From positions 1 to 21,862 of the forward strand of contig NZ_CALIII010000419.1 in NCBI RefSeq assembly GCF_938018145.1: a stretch of 21,862 nucleotides of DNA, written 5' to 3'. The translations under genes and the position numbers were made by a program. The DNA is from an uncultured Campylobacter sp. Its GTDB lineage: Bacteria > Campylobacterota > Campylobacteria > Campylobacterales > Campylobacteraceae. This document shows positions 7,037-14,338 of this stretch, one piece after another. The notes under the pieces are model-generated. The model was not told the DNA's origin. It worked only from the letters and a program-made list of their open reading frames with translations, and searched no databases. Each line of letters begins with the position of its first letter. Positions within the stretch are counted from its first letter, which is position 1.

Positions 7037-7120
7037 ATCTTTTATGAATAAAATTCCACTACCTTTATACAAAAAACTTAACCCAAAAATTTTCCACAAA
7101 TTTACGCACAAGAACCAAAA

Positions 7121-7798
7121 ATGATAAAGATAAAACATATAAACGAAGATAACTATGCGCGGATTTTCGTATTCGGCGATCTGCACGGCAGTCTCGGGCT
7201 TTTTGAGCTGATGATTGAAAAGATAAATTTAACAAAAAAAGATCTGATAATCATCCTGGGCGACAGCTGCGACAGAGGCGAGGATACGATCGGACTGTAT
7301 CAAAGATATATCGAGCTAATCAAAGACGGATACAACCTACTTCACGTGCTTGGAAATCACGAAAAGATGATGTTTGACGGATTTTTCGGTTGCGATCCGC
7401 TGGAGTATCAAATTTGGATCAAAAACGGCGGAAACAAGACGAAAAAATCGATTTGTAAGAGAAATTTAAGTAGATTTTCTCTTACTTGGCTCAAAAATTT
7501 CATCAGCAATATGCCCCACGTCGTAAGCTCTGAAAAAAGCATATTCGTCCACGCAGCCTTTGACGGCGGCAAAAGCGAAGAGGAGCAGGACGAGGACTAC
7601 GTACTATGGAGTATAGAGCCCTTTTGGGAGAGTAATAATACGGGCAAGAGGATATTTCACGGGCACGTCGCAAGCGAAGAAAATAGGATAACCAGACGCG
7701 AAAATAACGTCTTTTCGATGGACGTAGGGGCCGTGTTTTTCAAGCGCCTAGTTATCATGGAAATAAAAAGCGGCGCGAAATTTGAAGTAAGCCTATAA
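7121..7798 (+). CDS. PPP-type serine/threonine phosphatase-like metallophosphoesterase
   Basis: This 225-aa protein has the motif order of the bacterial PPP phosphatases (PrpA/PrpB-like): GDLHG (19-23), GDSCDRGEDT (47-56), GNHE (78-81), VHAAF in the middle and FHGHV towards the C-terminus. DRG and GNHE are the PPP hallmarks and separate it from the two neighbouring phosphoesterases. Possible substrates include phosphoproteins or diadenosine polyphosphates. No signal peptide. The start is ATG at 7121 with only a weak ribosome binding site, but the first motif begins at residue 19, as is usual. No partner gene is adjacent. Confidence 0.85.
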   Translation: MIKIKHINEDNYARIFVFGDLHGSLGLFELMIEKINLTKKDLIIILGDSCDRGEDTIGLYQRYIELIKDGYNLLHVLGNHEKMMFDGFFGCDPLEYQIWIKNGGNKTKKSICKRNLSRFSLTWLKNFISNMPHVVSSEKSIFVHAAFDGGKSEEEQDEDYVLWSIEPFWESNNTGKRIFHGHVASEENRITRRENNVFSMDVGAVFFKRLVIMEIKSGAKFEVSL

Positions 7799-7908
7799 GT
7801 CTAAATTTAAGCATAAATTTAGCATTTTAATAGGATAAATGCAGCTAGGCTTGTAAATTTAGCAAGGTTGCGTAAGCCGTACCCGTCTCAAAATCTAGAG
7901 CAAATTTA

Positions 7909-7922
7909 AAGCCGCACGGCTT
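7909..7922. repeat. small GC-rich palindrome
   Basis: AAGCCGCACGGCTT has 6-bp perfect arms around CA. It lies in the 256-base gap between two phosphoesterase genes, a gap otherwise filled with AAATTTA-type words. It has no T-run, so I do not call it a terminator. Confidence 0.3.
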
Positions 7923-8054
7923 ATACCGTCTTAAATTTAATCCAAAAGCCAAAAAACAGGCAAATTCGCAAATTTGGGCAATCTTTTACGAATTTGAGCG
8001 TCAAGGATTATTTGCTTGGCCGCCGTAAATTTTAAATACATTTTAGGAAAAACG

Positions 8055-8708
8055 ATGATTTATTTTACCTCCGATTTGCATTTCGGACATAGTAGTATCA
8101 TGAAATTTCATCCATGCTTTAGGCCTTTTTCTAGCGTAGAGGCGATGGACAAGGCGCTCATTCGTCTCTGGAACTCGCGCGTAAATCCCTGCGACACGGT
8201 CTATAACATAGGCGACCTAAGCTTTCACAAGGATATGGGGACCAATATATCCATCTTTAGCAAGCTAAACGGCAAGCACGTCCTAGTGCTAGGCAATCAC
8301 GACGAAGCGATAAAAAAGCATAAAGACGAGCTGCTAGCCATGAAAAAGCAAGACGGCAACGCGCTGTTTGAGGAAATTTGCGAATACAAAGAGATCACCG
8401 TACAGCACGGACAGGATAAATTTCGCCTCGTGCTCTTTCACTATCCGCTAGCCGAGTGGAACGCATGCCACCACGGCGCGATCCAGCTCTACGGCCATAT
8501 CCACGCAAATATCGCAAATATAAAAGGCAAGGCGCTAAACGTCGGCTACGACCTGCACGGCAAGATTTTAAGCTTTGAGGAAATTTATGGTTTCGTTAAA
8601 GACCTGCCGCCGTTTGAGTATAGCGAACATAGGATGTTTAGTGAAGAAGATAGCGTAGAGAGCCGGAGCGCAAGGATAAAAGAGGTTTTGGAAAAAAATA
8701 ACACATAG
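8055..8708 (+). CDS. metallophosphoesterase, calcineurin-like (COG4186-type)
   Basis: This 217-aa protein has the motifs TSDLHFGH (5-12), GDLSFH (53-58), GNHDE (80-84), LFHYPLAEW and YGHIH, the pattern of a small metallophosphoesterase group found in phages and bacteria. It should be a two-metal hydrolase; the substrate is unknown. I chose ATG at 8055 over a TTG 13 codons earlier, because AGGAAA lies just before this ATG and the first conserved motif starts at residue 5, as expected for this family. It is the third metallophosphoesterase in 3 kb but is unlike the other two outside the metal-binding motifs. Confidence 0.85.
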   Translation: MIYFTSDLHFGHSSIMKFHPCFRPFSSVEAMDKALIRLWNSRVNPCDTVYNIGDLSFHKDMGTNISIFSKLNGKHVLVLGNHDEAIKKHKDELLAMKKQDGNALFEEICEYKEITVQHGQDKFRLVLFHYPLAEWNACHHGAIQLYGHIHANIANIKGKALNVGYDLHGKILSFEEIYGFVKDLPPFEYSEHRMFSEEDSVESRSARIKEVLEKNNT

Positions 8709-8746
8709 AGGATGTATTTTAACGGTTAAATATATTGATATCCATG

Positions 8747-8797
8747 AAATACTAGGAGTATTTGCGTATTGAGATAGCCTTTAATCGGCTATCTCAA
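8747..8797. repeat. two consecutive perfect hairpins (possible transcription stop)
   Basis: AAATACT-agg-AGTATTT (8747-8763) is followed by an 11-bp perfect stem TTGAGATAGCC (8769-8779) and its complement (8787-8797) with loop TTTAATC. They begin 39 bases after the stop of the third metallophosphoesterase gene and lie before the convergent gene that ends at 8935. There is no long T-run after either, so termination is possible but not typical. Confidence 0.4.
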
Positions 8798-8934
8798 ATC
8801 TCGCTACAACTATAAAATAAACAGGATAAATACTGACTGTTACATTGTAAAATAATATCAAGAACAATACTTGGGGCTTTATATTTTAAAACAGAGTATT
8901 AATAAATTTTACCCAGTAACATATAGCCATAACG

Positions 8935-9429
8935 TCATTTATATATTTTTAAAGCATAGGCCGTGATTTTGGTATTAGTATAAGTATCTCTTTCTTGTTT
9001 TACATTTACCCCACCAAAAAATCCTTTAGTTACTTTAGCATCGCCGTAAACGGTTCCAGAGTTTGTTGATTCATTTTCTATTACTAAGCCATTGGCGCCC
9101 AGTTTAACAGCTTGCTCCCTAATGTTAATATCGGTATCCAAAGAATCTTCTTCGCATGCGCTCACTTGTCCTAATATCTGATAATTTATGCGCTGTAAAT
9201 GAAAAGCCGGAATATCAGGGCATATGCTTTTTAAATATTCAAGTCTTTGCTCTTTCTTTTTTCTTTTTTTAGCATCGATGATTCCGATTTGTGCAAAAGT
9301 CAAAAAATAGTCAAAAACTATTGATGCAAATAAAACAACGCCAGATTTCCATTCCGTCAAAGCACTAAATATAAAAACCAAAGCAACGAAATTTACAAAC
9401 CCAAAAAAACAAACCTTAAGCAATAACAT
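8935..9429 (-). CDS. two-helix membrane protein with YbjQ/RcsF-like C-terminal domain
   Basis: This 164-aa protein has two hydrophobic helices (about 3-24 and 30-52), a basic linker (KKRKKKEQR) and a soluble C-terminal domain. The domain reads YQILGQVSACEEDS, then REQAVKLGANGLVIENES, then TKITAYALKIYK: the pattern of YbjQ/RcsF-like folds, in which a strand, an A-x-x-LGAN helix-strand and a final G/AYA strand recur. The exact family and role are not clear. It lies 46 bases downstream of a small exported-protein gene on the same strand and could be co-transcribed with it. Confidence 0.65.
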   Translation of the reverse strand: MLLLKVCFFGFVNFVALVFIFSALTEWKSGVVLFASIVFDYFLTFAQIGIIDAKKRKKKEQRLEYLKSICPDIPAFHLQRINYQILGQVSACEEDSLDTDINIREQAVKLGANGLVIENESTNSGTVYGDAKVTKGFFGGVNVKQERDTYTNTKITAYALKIYK

Positions 9430-9475
9430 AAAATTTCCTCCTATAAATTAAAATAAACACGATCTGTTGCCAAGA

Positions 9476-9895
9476 TCACCTTAGATTAAATTTAAATGTG
9501 CCCCTGCTTGTTACTATTTTTATATTTTCTACAGCGCATTCCACAGTGTTAAATCCAACAGTCTCACCAAAATCAAGCCTCACTACTCTTTGATCCGGTA
9601 TTTGCCTAACGCCCTCATTTGTAACTTCGTCAAATGCGTCGTTACCGGTAAACATAGAAAGAAGTGTTGAAGCAAGCGCCGCATATACTTTTTCATAATC
9701 TATGAGCATACATTCTCCATCATTAACTGTCGATTTAGAAAGGTCAACGGTTAAAGAACCATTATATAAAGACTTTATCTCAATATAATTAACGTTATTA
9801 TTCTTGCGCACAAATCTTATGTCTATCGGCGCATCTTTTCCAAACGCTAACGACGCTCCAAACAATAAAACAAAAACTAAAAACAACTTTTTCAT
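9476..9895 (-). CDS. small exported protein of unknown function
   Basis: This 139-aa protein begins with a clear Sec signal peptide (MKKLFLVFVLLFGASLAFG, probable cleavage before KDAPID). The mature part looks all-beta (IEIKSLYNGSLTVDL, RVVRLDFGETVGFN, KIVTSRGTFKFNLR) and has two cysteines that could pair in the periplasm. I recognise no family. ATAGGAGA before the ATG is a good ribosome binding site. A perfect 28-bp palindrome lies 28-55 bases upstream and probably overlaps its promoter. The next gene on the same strand encodes a membrane protein. Confidence 0.7.
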   Translation of the reverse strand: MKKLFLVFVLLFGASLAFGKDAPIDIRFVRKNNNVNYIEIKSLYNGSLTVDLSKSTVNDGECMLIDYEKVYAALASTLLSMFTGNDAFDEVTNEGVRQIPDQRVVRLDFGETVGFNTVECAVENIKIVTSRGTFKFNLR

Positions 9896-9922
9896 AAAAT
9901 TCTCCTATATGAATTTAAAATA

Positions 9923-9950
9923 AAGAATAATTTTTATAAAAATTATTCTT
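9923..9950. promoter_or_regulatory. 28-bp perfect palindrome, likely operator
   Basis: AAGAATAATTTTT (9923-9935), AT, and its exact complement (9938-9950) form an uninterrupted 28-bp palindrome in the 157-base gap between the exported-protein gene (minus) and the divergent XRE-type regulator gene (plus). Position and symmetry fit a dimer-binding operator controlling one or both genes. A terminator makes no sense between diverging genes, but a 5' UTR hairpin remains possible. Confidence 0.5.
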
Positions 9951-10019
9951 GTAGGATACTAAAATTTATCAATTTTTGCCGTATAGAATAAATATTTCTA
10001 ATAGCATAATATTGCTCAA

Positions 10020-10025
10020 TATAAT
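10020..10025 (+). promoter_or_regulatory. -10 box of the XRE-type regulator gene
   Basis: A perfect TATAAT 27 bases before the ATG at 10053, followed by the AAAGGA ribosome binding site. Confidence 0.5.
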
Positions 10026-10052
10026 TCAAAAGTTACCCGCAAAGGATAAATT

Positions 10053-10499
10053 ATGCAAATATACGAGCGTATAAATCAGATCCTAAAAAACAAAGGCTTA
10101 AAGAAAAAAGACTTTTTAAATAGATTTCTTTCTCTAAATCCGACTCTAAAAAGTAGCGGCGAAAGTCCGTCGATACCATCTATCTACAACTACCTAAGCG
10201 GCAACAGAGAGATCAAAGCCGAGCTAATTCCATTTATCGCCAAGGCTCTTGAGGTTAGCGAACAAGAGCTTTTTTTAGACGACGATAACTCGGCCGATCT
10301 GCTAAAAGGGCTACTAAATAGGCAAGGCCAGAGCTCGGCGCTAAACCGTAAAAATCAGCTCATCATGGAGCTGCTTAGCCTTTGCGAATATGCCTCCGAG
10401 CCGCTTTTGGAGCGGATTTTAGGCGTACTTGAAAAAAACAAAGAAGTATGCATTCAGGGTATGAAGCAGCTCTCCGATATAAATTTGAACAGACTTTAG
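10053..10499 (+). CDS. XRE/Cro-CI-type helix-turn-helix regulator
   Basis: This 148-aa protein has an N-terminal helix-turn-helix domain over about residues 3-76: IYERINQILKNKGLKKKDFL, a longer than usual loop (SLNPTLKSSGESP), SIPSIYNYLSGNREI as the recognition region, then LIPFIAKALEVSEQELF. The rest (about 80-148) is helical and probably a dimerisation part; no ligand or protease domain is seen. Such repressors control accessory and mobile gene clusters. The most natural targets are the divergent 9895 promoter, its own promoter (28-bp palindrome between them) or the palindromes before the 12032 and 12645 genes. It converges with the ATPase gene, 51 bases apart. Confidence 0.8.
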   Translation: MQIYERINQILKNKGLKKKDFLNRFLSLNPTLKSSGESPSIPSIYNYLSGNREIKAELIPFIAKALEVSEQELFLDDDNSADLLKGLLNRQGQSSALNRKNQLIMELLSLCEYASEPLLERILGVLEKNKEVCIQGMKQLSDINLNRL

Positions 10500-10550
10500 T
10501 ATGCCTTAATCACGACTTAGGCCTCGCAACTACCCATCGCCCCTGCCGCA

Positions 10551-12032
10551 TTAAATTCCAAGCACACTATCTTTTAGCTCACCAATTTTCTCCTTTCCGC
10601 TCTTTACGTCCACGAGGGTTATCTGCCCGTTTCTAAAATGCCATTCGTTAAATTTCATCACGCATCCTTTGGCTTTTTTTTCGAGTATTTTTTCTTGTAG
10701 TTTATTTATGAGCTCAAACTCATACGTTGCCTCGCGCTTCTCGATCTCGTCTATAAACATCGGCTTTAGCAAATTTCTCTCACCGTCATGTAAACACTCA
10801 AAAGGCTTTAGTTTAGAGCAGTTTACTGCGTCCGCGCCGATGGTAAACAAGCTTTTGTTTTTCATCAGATATATGTCTACCATATTTCCTATCAAGGCTT
10901 CGTATTTATCATATCCCAGCTCCTTTTTTAGAGTGGATTCGTTTTGAAAGGCGAGGATAAGTTCGACCTTACTTTGGCGCAAAATTTCCTCGTGAAAATT
11001 TGAGTTTTTGCCGGCGATTTTTGCCGTTTCATCTAAAAATAAGCTAATAGGGATCAAATTTTTCCCACCGGCTCTTTTGATAAAGCTCGGAATAAAGCTA
11101 TCTAAAAGCATAGCCAAAGTTTGGCTACTTGAGTTTATCGCGTTAAACACGACTATCTTGCCTTCGTTTAGATACTGCGAGATACTGTTTTTGTCGGCGT
11201 TTACCGTCTCGTCGTCGGCTAGTTCGTTGATAACGGTAGCCATGATGGAGAGATTTCTAAAGTCATTTATTACCCTTTCCTCGTTTTTTGCTTTAGTAAG
11301 ATCAAATCTACCCATAATATCGATCAAATTTTGCTTAGACGCTAGCAGATCTTTAAGCCTCAAGCGAACCTCTTTTTTCTCGTTTACGACTTGGTCTAGG
11401 TTTAATTTCAAGTCGCCGTTAACGCTTGCTAAAAATTCGGTAAATTTTAAAATATCCTGCGTCAAATTTCTTATAGTGTGGATATTGAACGGATATGCGT
11501 CGCTTAGGCGGACGGCTTGAGCAAAACCCCTTATGTTATGTTTTCCAACGATGTCCGTAAATTCGCCCAATGCTTTTAAAAAGTTAAATATACTCAGCGT
11601 CAAATTTGCGCCGTATTCTTGCCAAAAACTATCTATGGTTTTCATAAGAGAGCTAGTGGTATTTTTAAAGTCTCTGCCCGAGATATCTTTGATCAAATTT
11701 ATCTTTTCGCCAAGAAACGTTCCGACAACGACGACATCCTTTAACCTGCCCGCTCTTTTAGCCAGAGCCTTAACCGCGCTCTCTTCGCAACCTTTGTAGT
11801 CAAACACGAATATTCCATGCCCTCTTTGCATCCTGTCGAGCAAATTTGGATATATCATCGAAGTAGTTTTGCCGCAACCAGTCTCGCCGATGATAGCAGC
11901 GTGAGTGAAGTTGCAAGGGATTATGAGATTGCCCTCCTTGCAAATTTGCGCGTCTTCTTCTTGTTTGGCAAATCCTATCTCGCCAGAGCTTTGCTCTCCC
12001 TCTTCGTACCTTAAAAAACCTATCGGTCTCAT
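10551..12032 (-). CDS. soluble VirD4/HerA-like P-loop ATPase
   Basis: This 493-aa ATPase resembles the cytoplasmic part of type IV coupling proteins (VirD4/TraG/TraD) and HerA. FTHAAIIGETGCGKTTSMIYPN (42-63) contains Walker A; it is followed by GHGIFVFDYKG, in which a just-loaded ring ATPase strand is typical. ISLFLDETAKIAG near 329-341 is Walker B, and ILAFQNESTLKKELG (about 359-373) fits the motif after it. No transmembrane segment is present at the N-terminus, unlike true coupling proteins, so it may act as a soluble DNA or protein pump. No relaxase or other type IV secretion gene is visible in the window. RBS is AAAGGAG before the ATG; a CATAAT -10 and a 16-bp palindrome lie upstream. Confidence 0.8.
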   Translation of the reverse strand: MRPIGFLRYEEGEQSSGEIGFAKQEEDAQICKEGNLIIPCNFTHAAIIGETGCGKTTSMIYPNLLDRMQRGHGIFVFDYKGCEESAVKALAKRAGRLKDVVVVGTFLGEKINLIKDISGRDFKNTTSSLMKTIDSFWQEYGANLTLSIFNFLKALGEFTDIVGKHNIRGFAQAVRLSDAYPFNIHTIRNLTQDILKFTEFLASVNGDLKLNLDQVVNEKKEVRLRLKDLLASKQNLIDIMGRFDLTKAKNEERVINDFRNLSIMATVINELADDETVNADKNSISQYLNEGKIVVFNAINSSSQTLAMLLDSFIPSFIKRAGGKNLIPISLFLDETAKIAGKNSNFHEEILRQSKVELILAFQNESTLKKELGYDKYEALIGNMVDIYLMKNKSLFTIGADAVNCSKLKPFECLHDGERNLLKPMFIDEIEKREATYEFELINKLQEKILEKKAKGCVMKFNEWHFRNGQITLVDVKSGKEKIGELKDSVLGI

Positions 12033-12052
12033 CTTTTCTCCTTTGTTTTGAA

Positions 12053-12095
12053 ATTATGATGGAATTGTCGCATCTTTCTTTCAGAAGCTTCTGAA
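12053..12095 (-). promoter_or_regulatory. promoter with palindromic operator before the ATPase gene
   Basis: A CATAAT -10 box (12053-12058, minus) lies 20 bases before the ATG. Upstream of it is a perfect 16-bp palindrome TTCAGAAGCTTCTGAA (12080-12095), covering or touching the -35 position. Nearly the same palindrome lies before the 12645 gene, so both promoters are probably controlled by the same dimeric regulator. Confidence 0.55.
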
Positions 12096-12210
12096 TGACG
12101 CGCCTGTCGGGGCTTGATTAAAATTTGAGTTTAAAAAAATAGAGGTAAATTTGAGAAAATTAAGGCAAAAGAGGTAAAAAAAATAGCAGAAAGGTAAAAA
12201 CTAGAGTTAA

Positions 12211-12245
12211 ATTTAAAGGGCGCGGTAATATTTGCGCCCAAATTT
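12211..12245 (-). terminator. rho-independent terminator of the 12247-12645 gene
   Basis: GGGCGC (12218-12223) pairs with GCGCCC (12234-12239), flanked by AAATTT on both sides, directly after the minus-strand stop codon at 12247. The minus strand continues with TTTAAATTT. The stem is GC-rich and well placed. Confidence 0.5.
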
Positions 12246-12246
12246 A

Positions 12247-12645
12247 CTATAAATGCAGCAAAAACATCAAAAAAACGCCAAATATCGTCCCAAAAACAAA
12301 TGCCTCAAGCCTAATAAGGGAGATGTTTTTTATAAACTTATTCATAGATTTTATAAAAGTATTTTGAGCGCGGGTGTATTCTATTGCTCTTTGTCTTAGC
12401 AAATAGGTGCACGGAAAGATATTTTCCTTAATGTAGGAAACGCAGTCTTGTAGTCTCTCGACGGTTTCTTTAGGGTCGTCTATGCCTATACCGGCCGTTG
12501 CTAGTACGAATTTTATCTCTAGCGCCTCGACGGAGTTTTGGGTTTCGTCGGCAAATTTATCGTATTTTTCCTTGATATAGGCGATTATCTCCTCGCCGCT
12601 TTTCCCGGCTATTTCGCTTTGCGCGCTATCTTGTGGTTCTTGCAT
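12247..12645 (-). CDS. tail-anchored membrane protein of unknown function
   Basis: This 132-aa protein is mainly helical: EEIIAYIKEKYDKFADETQNSVEALEIKF, then RLQDCVSYIKENIFP, then a basic segment and a single C-terminal membrane helix (about 110-131, LEAFVFGTIFGVFLMFLLHL). The soluble part should stay in the cytoplasm. I do not recognise a family. AAAGGAG precedes the ATG, and it has its own promoter (TATAAT, 12674-12679) with a palindrome. Its position between the 358-aa gene and the ATPase gene, with shared operators, suggests that it is part of the same functional set, perhaps as a membrane anchor for the soluble ATPase. Confidence 0.7.
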   Translation of the reverse strand: MQEPQDSAQSEIAGKSGEEIIAYIKEKYDKFADETQNSVEALEIKFVLATAGIGIDDPKETVERLQDCVSYIKENIFPCTYLLRQRAIEYTRAQNTFIKSMNKFIKNISLIRLEAFVFGTIFGVFLMFLLHL

Positions 12646-12673
12646 ATCTTCTCCTTTGTAAAAATATGCAAGA

Positions 12674-12706
12674 ATTATAGCTTTAGTCTTTCAGAAGCTT
12701 TTGAAA
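12674..12706 (-). promoter_or_regulatory. promoter with palindromic operator before the tail-anchored protein gene
   Basis: TATAAT (12674-12679, minus) is preceded by the 18-bp near-palindrome TTTCAGAAGCTTTTGAAA (12689-12706, one mismatch), which covers the -35 region. It shares the core TTTCAGAAGCTT with the site before the ATPase gene. The site lies just before the end of the 358-aa gene on the same strand. Confidence 0.6.
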
Positions 12707-12716
12707 GCCGCCACTG

Positions 12717-13793
12717 CTACATTTTAGGATGAAATAGATCGTTTATGAAATTTGGATTTAGCATAAACATCATGGAGTAAAAGGTTAAAATTTGAGCCGT
12801 CGTTTCCTCGTCTTCTTTGGCATTTGGACTAACGAGTAAAATTTCGTCTTTCTTATTTTTGTTTAAGATATGTTTGCACTCTTTTAAAAACTCTATTAGT
12901 TTATCTGAAAACAGCCCCATGACATGCAGGGTCTTATCTTGGATCTTGATAGCTATTTTTTCTTTGAAGTCTATTAGGGTGATTGGATTTGAGGTTAAAT
13001 TTTGCGTAAAAAAAGCCATTGTAGGCGATGCTAATTTGACCGGTGATGGGGCGGCATACATCATTGCGGATGAGGTAGCACTAGGCGTATTTACAGCGGG
13101 CAAAGGTTTGCCAACTATTATTTTATAAGCTTTGGCTGCATTTAAAGATATATCCTCAAAAAGTTCATCGTCAAATTTTGCCTTTAGAATACCGCTTAAA
13201 GAAATTTCTGAATCAACCACCGAAAAAAACGGTAAGTAAAATAGCTCAGAACAATCTTTGTCTATTTTAAATACCTTGTCCATTACTTTCAAGAAATTAT
13301 TTTCGCATATCGGAAGCCAAATTCTACAATCATCGTTGCAAGAAGTAATGGCCAAATACTTATTAACGGCCAATTTTATAAACTGAGCTTTTTGAAGCCT
13401 TCTTTCTTTATCTTTGCAAATTTGAGAAATAGCGTTAGGCGTAGGTATTTTAATCTTTTTCTCTAAGTCGCCGATATTTAATTTAATGGTTTTTGTTTTA
13501 CCGTTTTCTTTAACTTTGCTCTTCAGTAGCCCATCCAGCAAGGACTCCATAGGTACTTTCAAATAACCTTCTTTGGCAACTGAATTATCTCCTTCTTTGG
13601 CAACTGAATTATCTCCTATATAATCAAAAAACGCCTCAAAGTGCTCGCGTTTATTTTTAAAAAATTCTATGTAGTTACTGTTTTTTAAAAAACTATTCTC
13701 TATTTCGCCTCTACCTTGTTTATATATTATGTACAGTTGTTCGTATGTAGCGGTGAGTTTCGTGCTTGCGTTTAATGCGTCTTTTTTGTTCAT
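12717..13793 (-). CDS. unrecognised 358-aa protein with tandem 8-residue repeat
   Basis: I do not recognise this protein. It has no signal peptide or membrane segment. Residues 60-75 are an exact tandem duplication, GDNSVAKE twice, caused by a 24-bp direct repeat. A basic segment (SKVKENGKTKTIKLNIGDLEKKIKIP, about 90-115) and a region with three short helices follow. A Pro/Ala/Ser-rich linker sits at about 233-262 (PLPAVNTPSATSSAMMYAAPSP), and a C-terminal helical domain follows. The gene starts at ATG 13793, 16 bases behind the preceding gene, so the two are likely co-transcribed. Together with the tail-anchored protein and the ATPase it may form one system. Confidence 0.65.
   Translation of the reverse strand: MNKKDALNASTKLTATYEQLYIIYKQGRGEIENSFLKNSNYIEFFKNKREHFEAFFDYIGDNSVAKEGDNSVAKEGYLKVPMESLLDGLLKSKVKENGKTKTIKLNIGDLEKKIKIPTPNAISQICKDKERRLQKAQFIKLAVNKYLAITSCNDDCRIWLPICENNFLKVMDKVFKIDKDCSELFYLPFFSVVDSEISLSGILKAKFDDELFEDISLNAAKAYKIIVGKPLPAVNTPSATSSAMMYAAPSPVKLASPTMAFFTQNLTSNPITLIDFKEKIAIKIQDKTLHVMGLFSDKLIEFLKECKHILNKNKKDEILLVSPNAKEDEETTAQILTFYSMMFMLNPNFINDLFHPKM
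13567..13614. repeat. 24-bp perfect tandem repeat inside the 358-aa gene
   Basis: The 24-base unit at 13567-13590 is repeated exactly at 13591-13614 (plus 3 further bases). It encodes 8 residues, so gain or loss of a copy keeps the frame. Perfect identity of the two copies points to a recent or easily reversible duplication. Confidence 0.9.
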
Positions 13794-13809
13794 ATTTTAT
13801 TCCTTAAAT

Positions 13810-14244
13810 CTAAAATTCAAGCGATAAGTCGTCTTCATTACTCTTATTAAAAATTCCTCGAAAAGGATGTTTTTTAAGTTCTATCTCGTAAAGCTCATTT
13901 TCGATTTTTTCCCTTAGATGTTCGTCGTCGCAGTCTAAAGCCTCAAGCGCTTCCTTGAGCAACTTTTGAGCTTCGTCGAGCTTATCTTGCCTCGCAAGGC
14001 AAACGGCGAGCCTGTAAAGACATCTGGCAAGCTGATCCTGCGGGACTTTGCGAACTATGTCTTTTAGCTCGCAAATCGCCTCTTCTTTTTCCTTCTTTGA
14101 AATTTTAAGCTCCAAAAGTCCCAAATTTAGCTCAAAAGCGCACTCGAAAAGATTGTTTTCCATAGCAACGGCGATGTGCTGTTTATAAAAGCGTTTTTTA
14201 TCAAATTTAACGCTTAGAGACGTTGTTCTTTTTAGATTGTTCAT
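13810..14244 (-). CDS. small helical, TPR-like protein
   Basis: This 144-aa protein is all-helical with at least two TPR-like repeats: MENNLFECAFELNLGLLELKISK and QDQLARCLYRLAVCLARQDKLDEAQKLLKEALEA, in which the A-x-x-Y-RLAxCLxxQDKLDEA-xxLLxEAL pattern is the TPR signature. It is probably a cytoplasmic adaptor. I chose ATG at 14244 rather than one 23 codons upstream, because AAAGGA lies 6 bases before it and the -10 box TATAAT (14264-14269) would fall inside the longer version. It is the first gene of a set leading to the 358-aa, tail-anchored and ATPase genes. Confidence 0.7.
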   Translation of the reverse strand: MNNLKRTTSLSVKFDKKRFYKQHIAVAMENNLFECAFELNLGLLELKISKKEKEEAICELKDIVRKVPQDQLARCLYRLAVCLARQDKLDEAQKLLKEALEALDCDDEHLREKIENELYEIELKKHPFRGIFNKSNEDDLSLEF

Positions 14245-14263
14245 TTTTGTTCCTTTGGGCTGA

Positions 14264-14298
14264 ATTATACCAAATTTAGGCTTTATAATGTCCTGAAA
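14264..14298 (-). promoter_or_regulatory. promoter with half-site before the TPR-like gene
   Basis: TATAAT (14264-14269, minus) is followed upstream by TTTCAG (14293-14298 on the minus strand), one half of the palindrome found at the two other promoters of this set. On the plus strand the flank TGAAAGCGGC also resembles TGAAAGCCGC at 12702. The second half-site is missing. Confidence 0.4.
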
Positions 14299-14338
14299 GC
14301 GGCAAACATTCACCGCCTCAAGGCCGAAATTTTAAATT

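Noticed and set aside
8016..8054. TTG start for the third metallophosphoesterase
   Set aside because: The ATG at 8055 has an AGGAAA site and places the first metal-binding motif at residue 5, as usual in this family.
10551..12032. A conjugative element carrying this VirD4-like ATPase
   Set aside because: No relaxase, VirB-type, integrase or att-site sequence is visible in the window, so an element cannot be claimed from this sequence.
12143..12198. Three AGGTAAA words as a repeat array
   Set aside because: Short words at uneven spacing (29 and 20 bases) in a purine-rich gap; chance is a sufficient explanation.
14245..14313. Longer start for the TPR-like gene (23 extra codons)
   Set aside because: The extension covers a perfect TATAAT box and has no ribosome binding site; the downstream ATG at 14244 has AAAGGA at good spacing.
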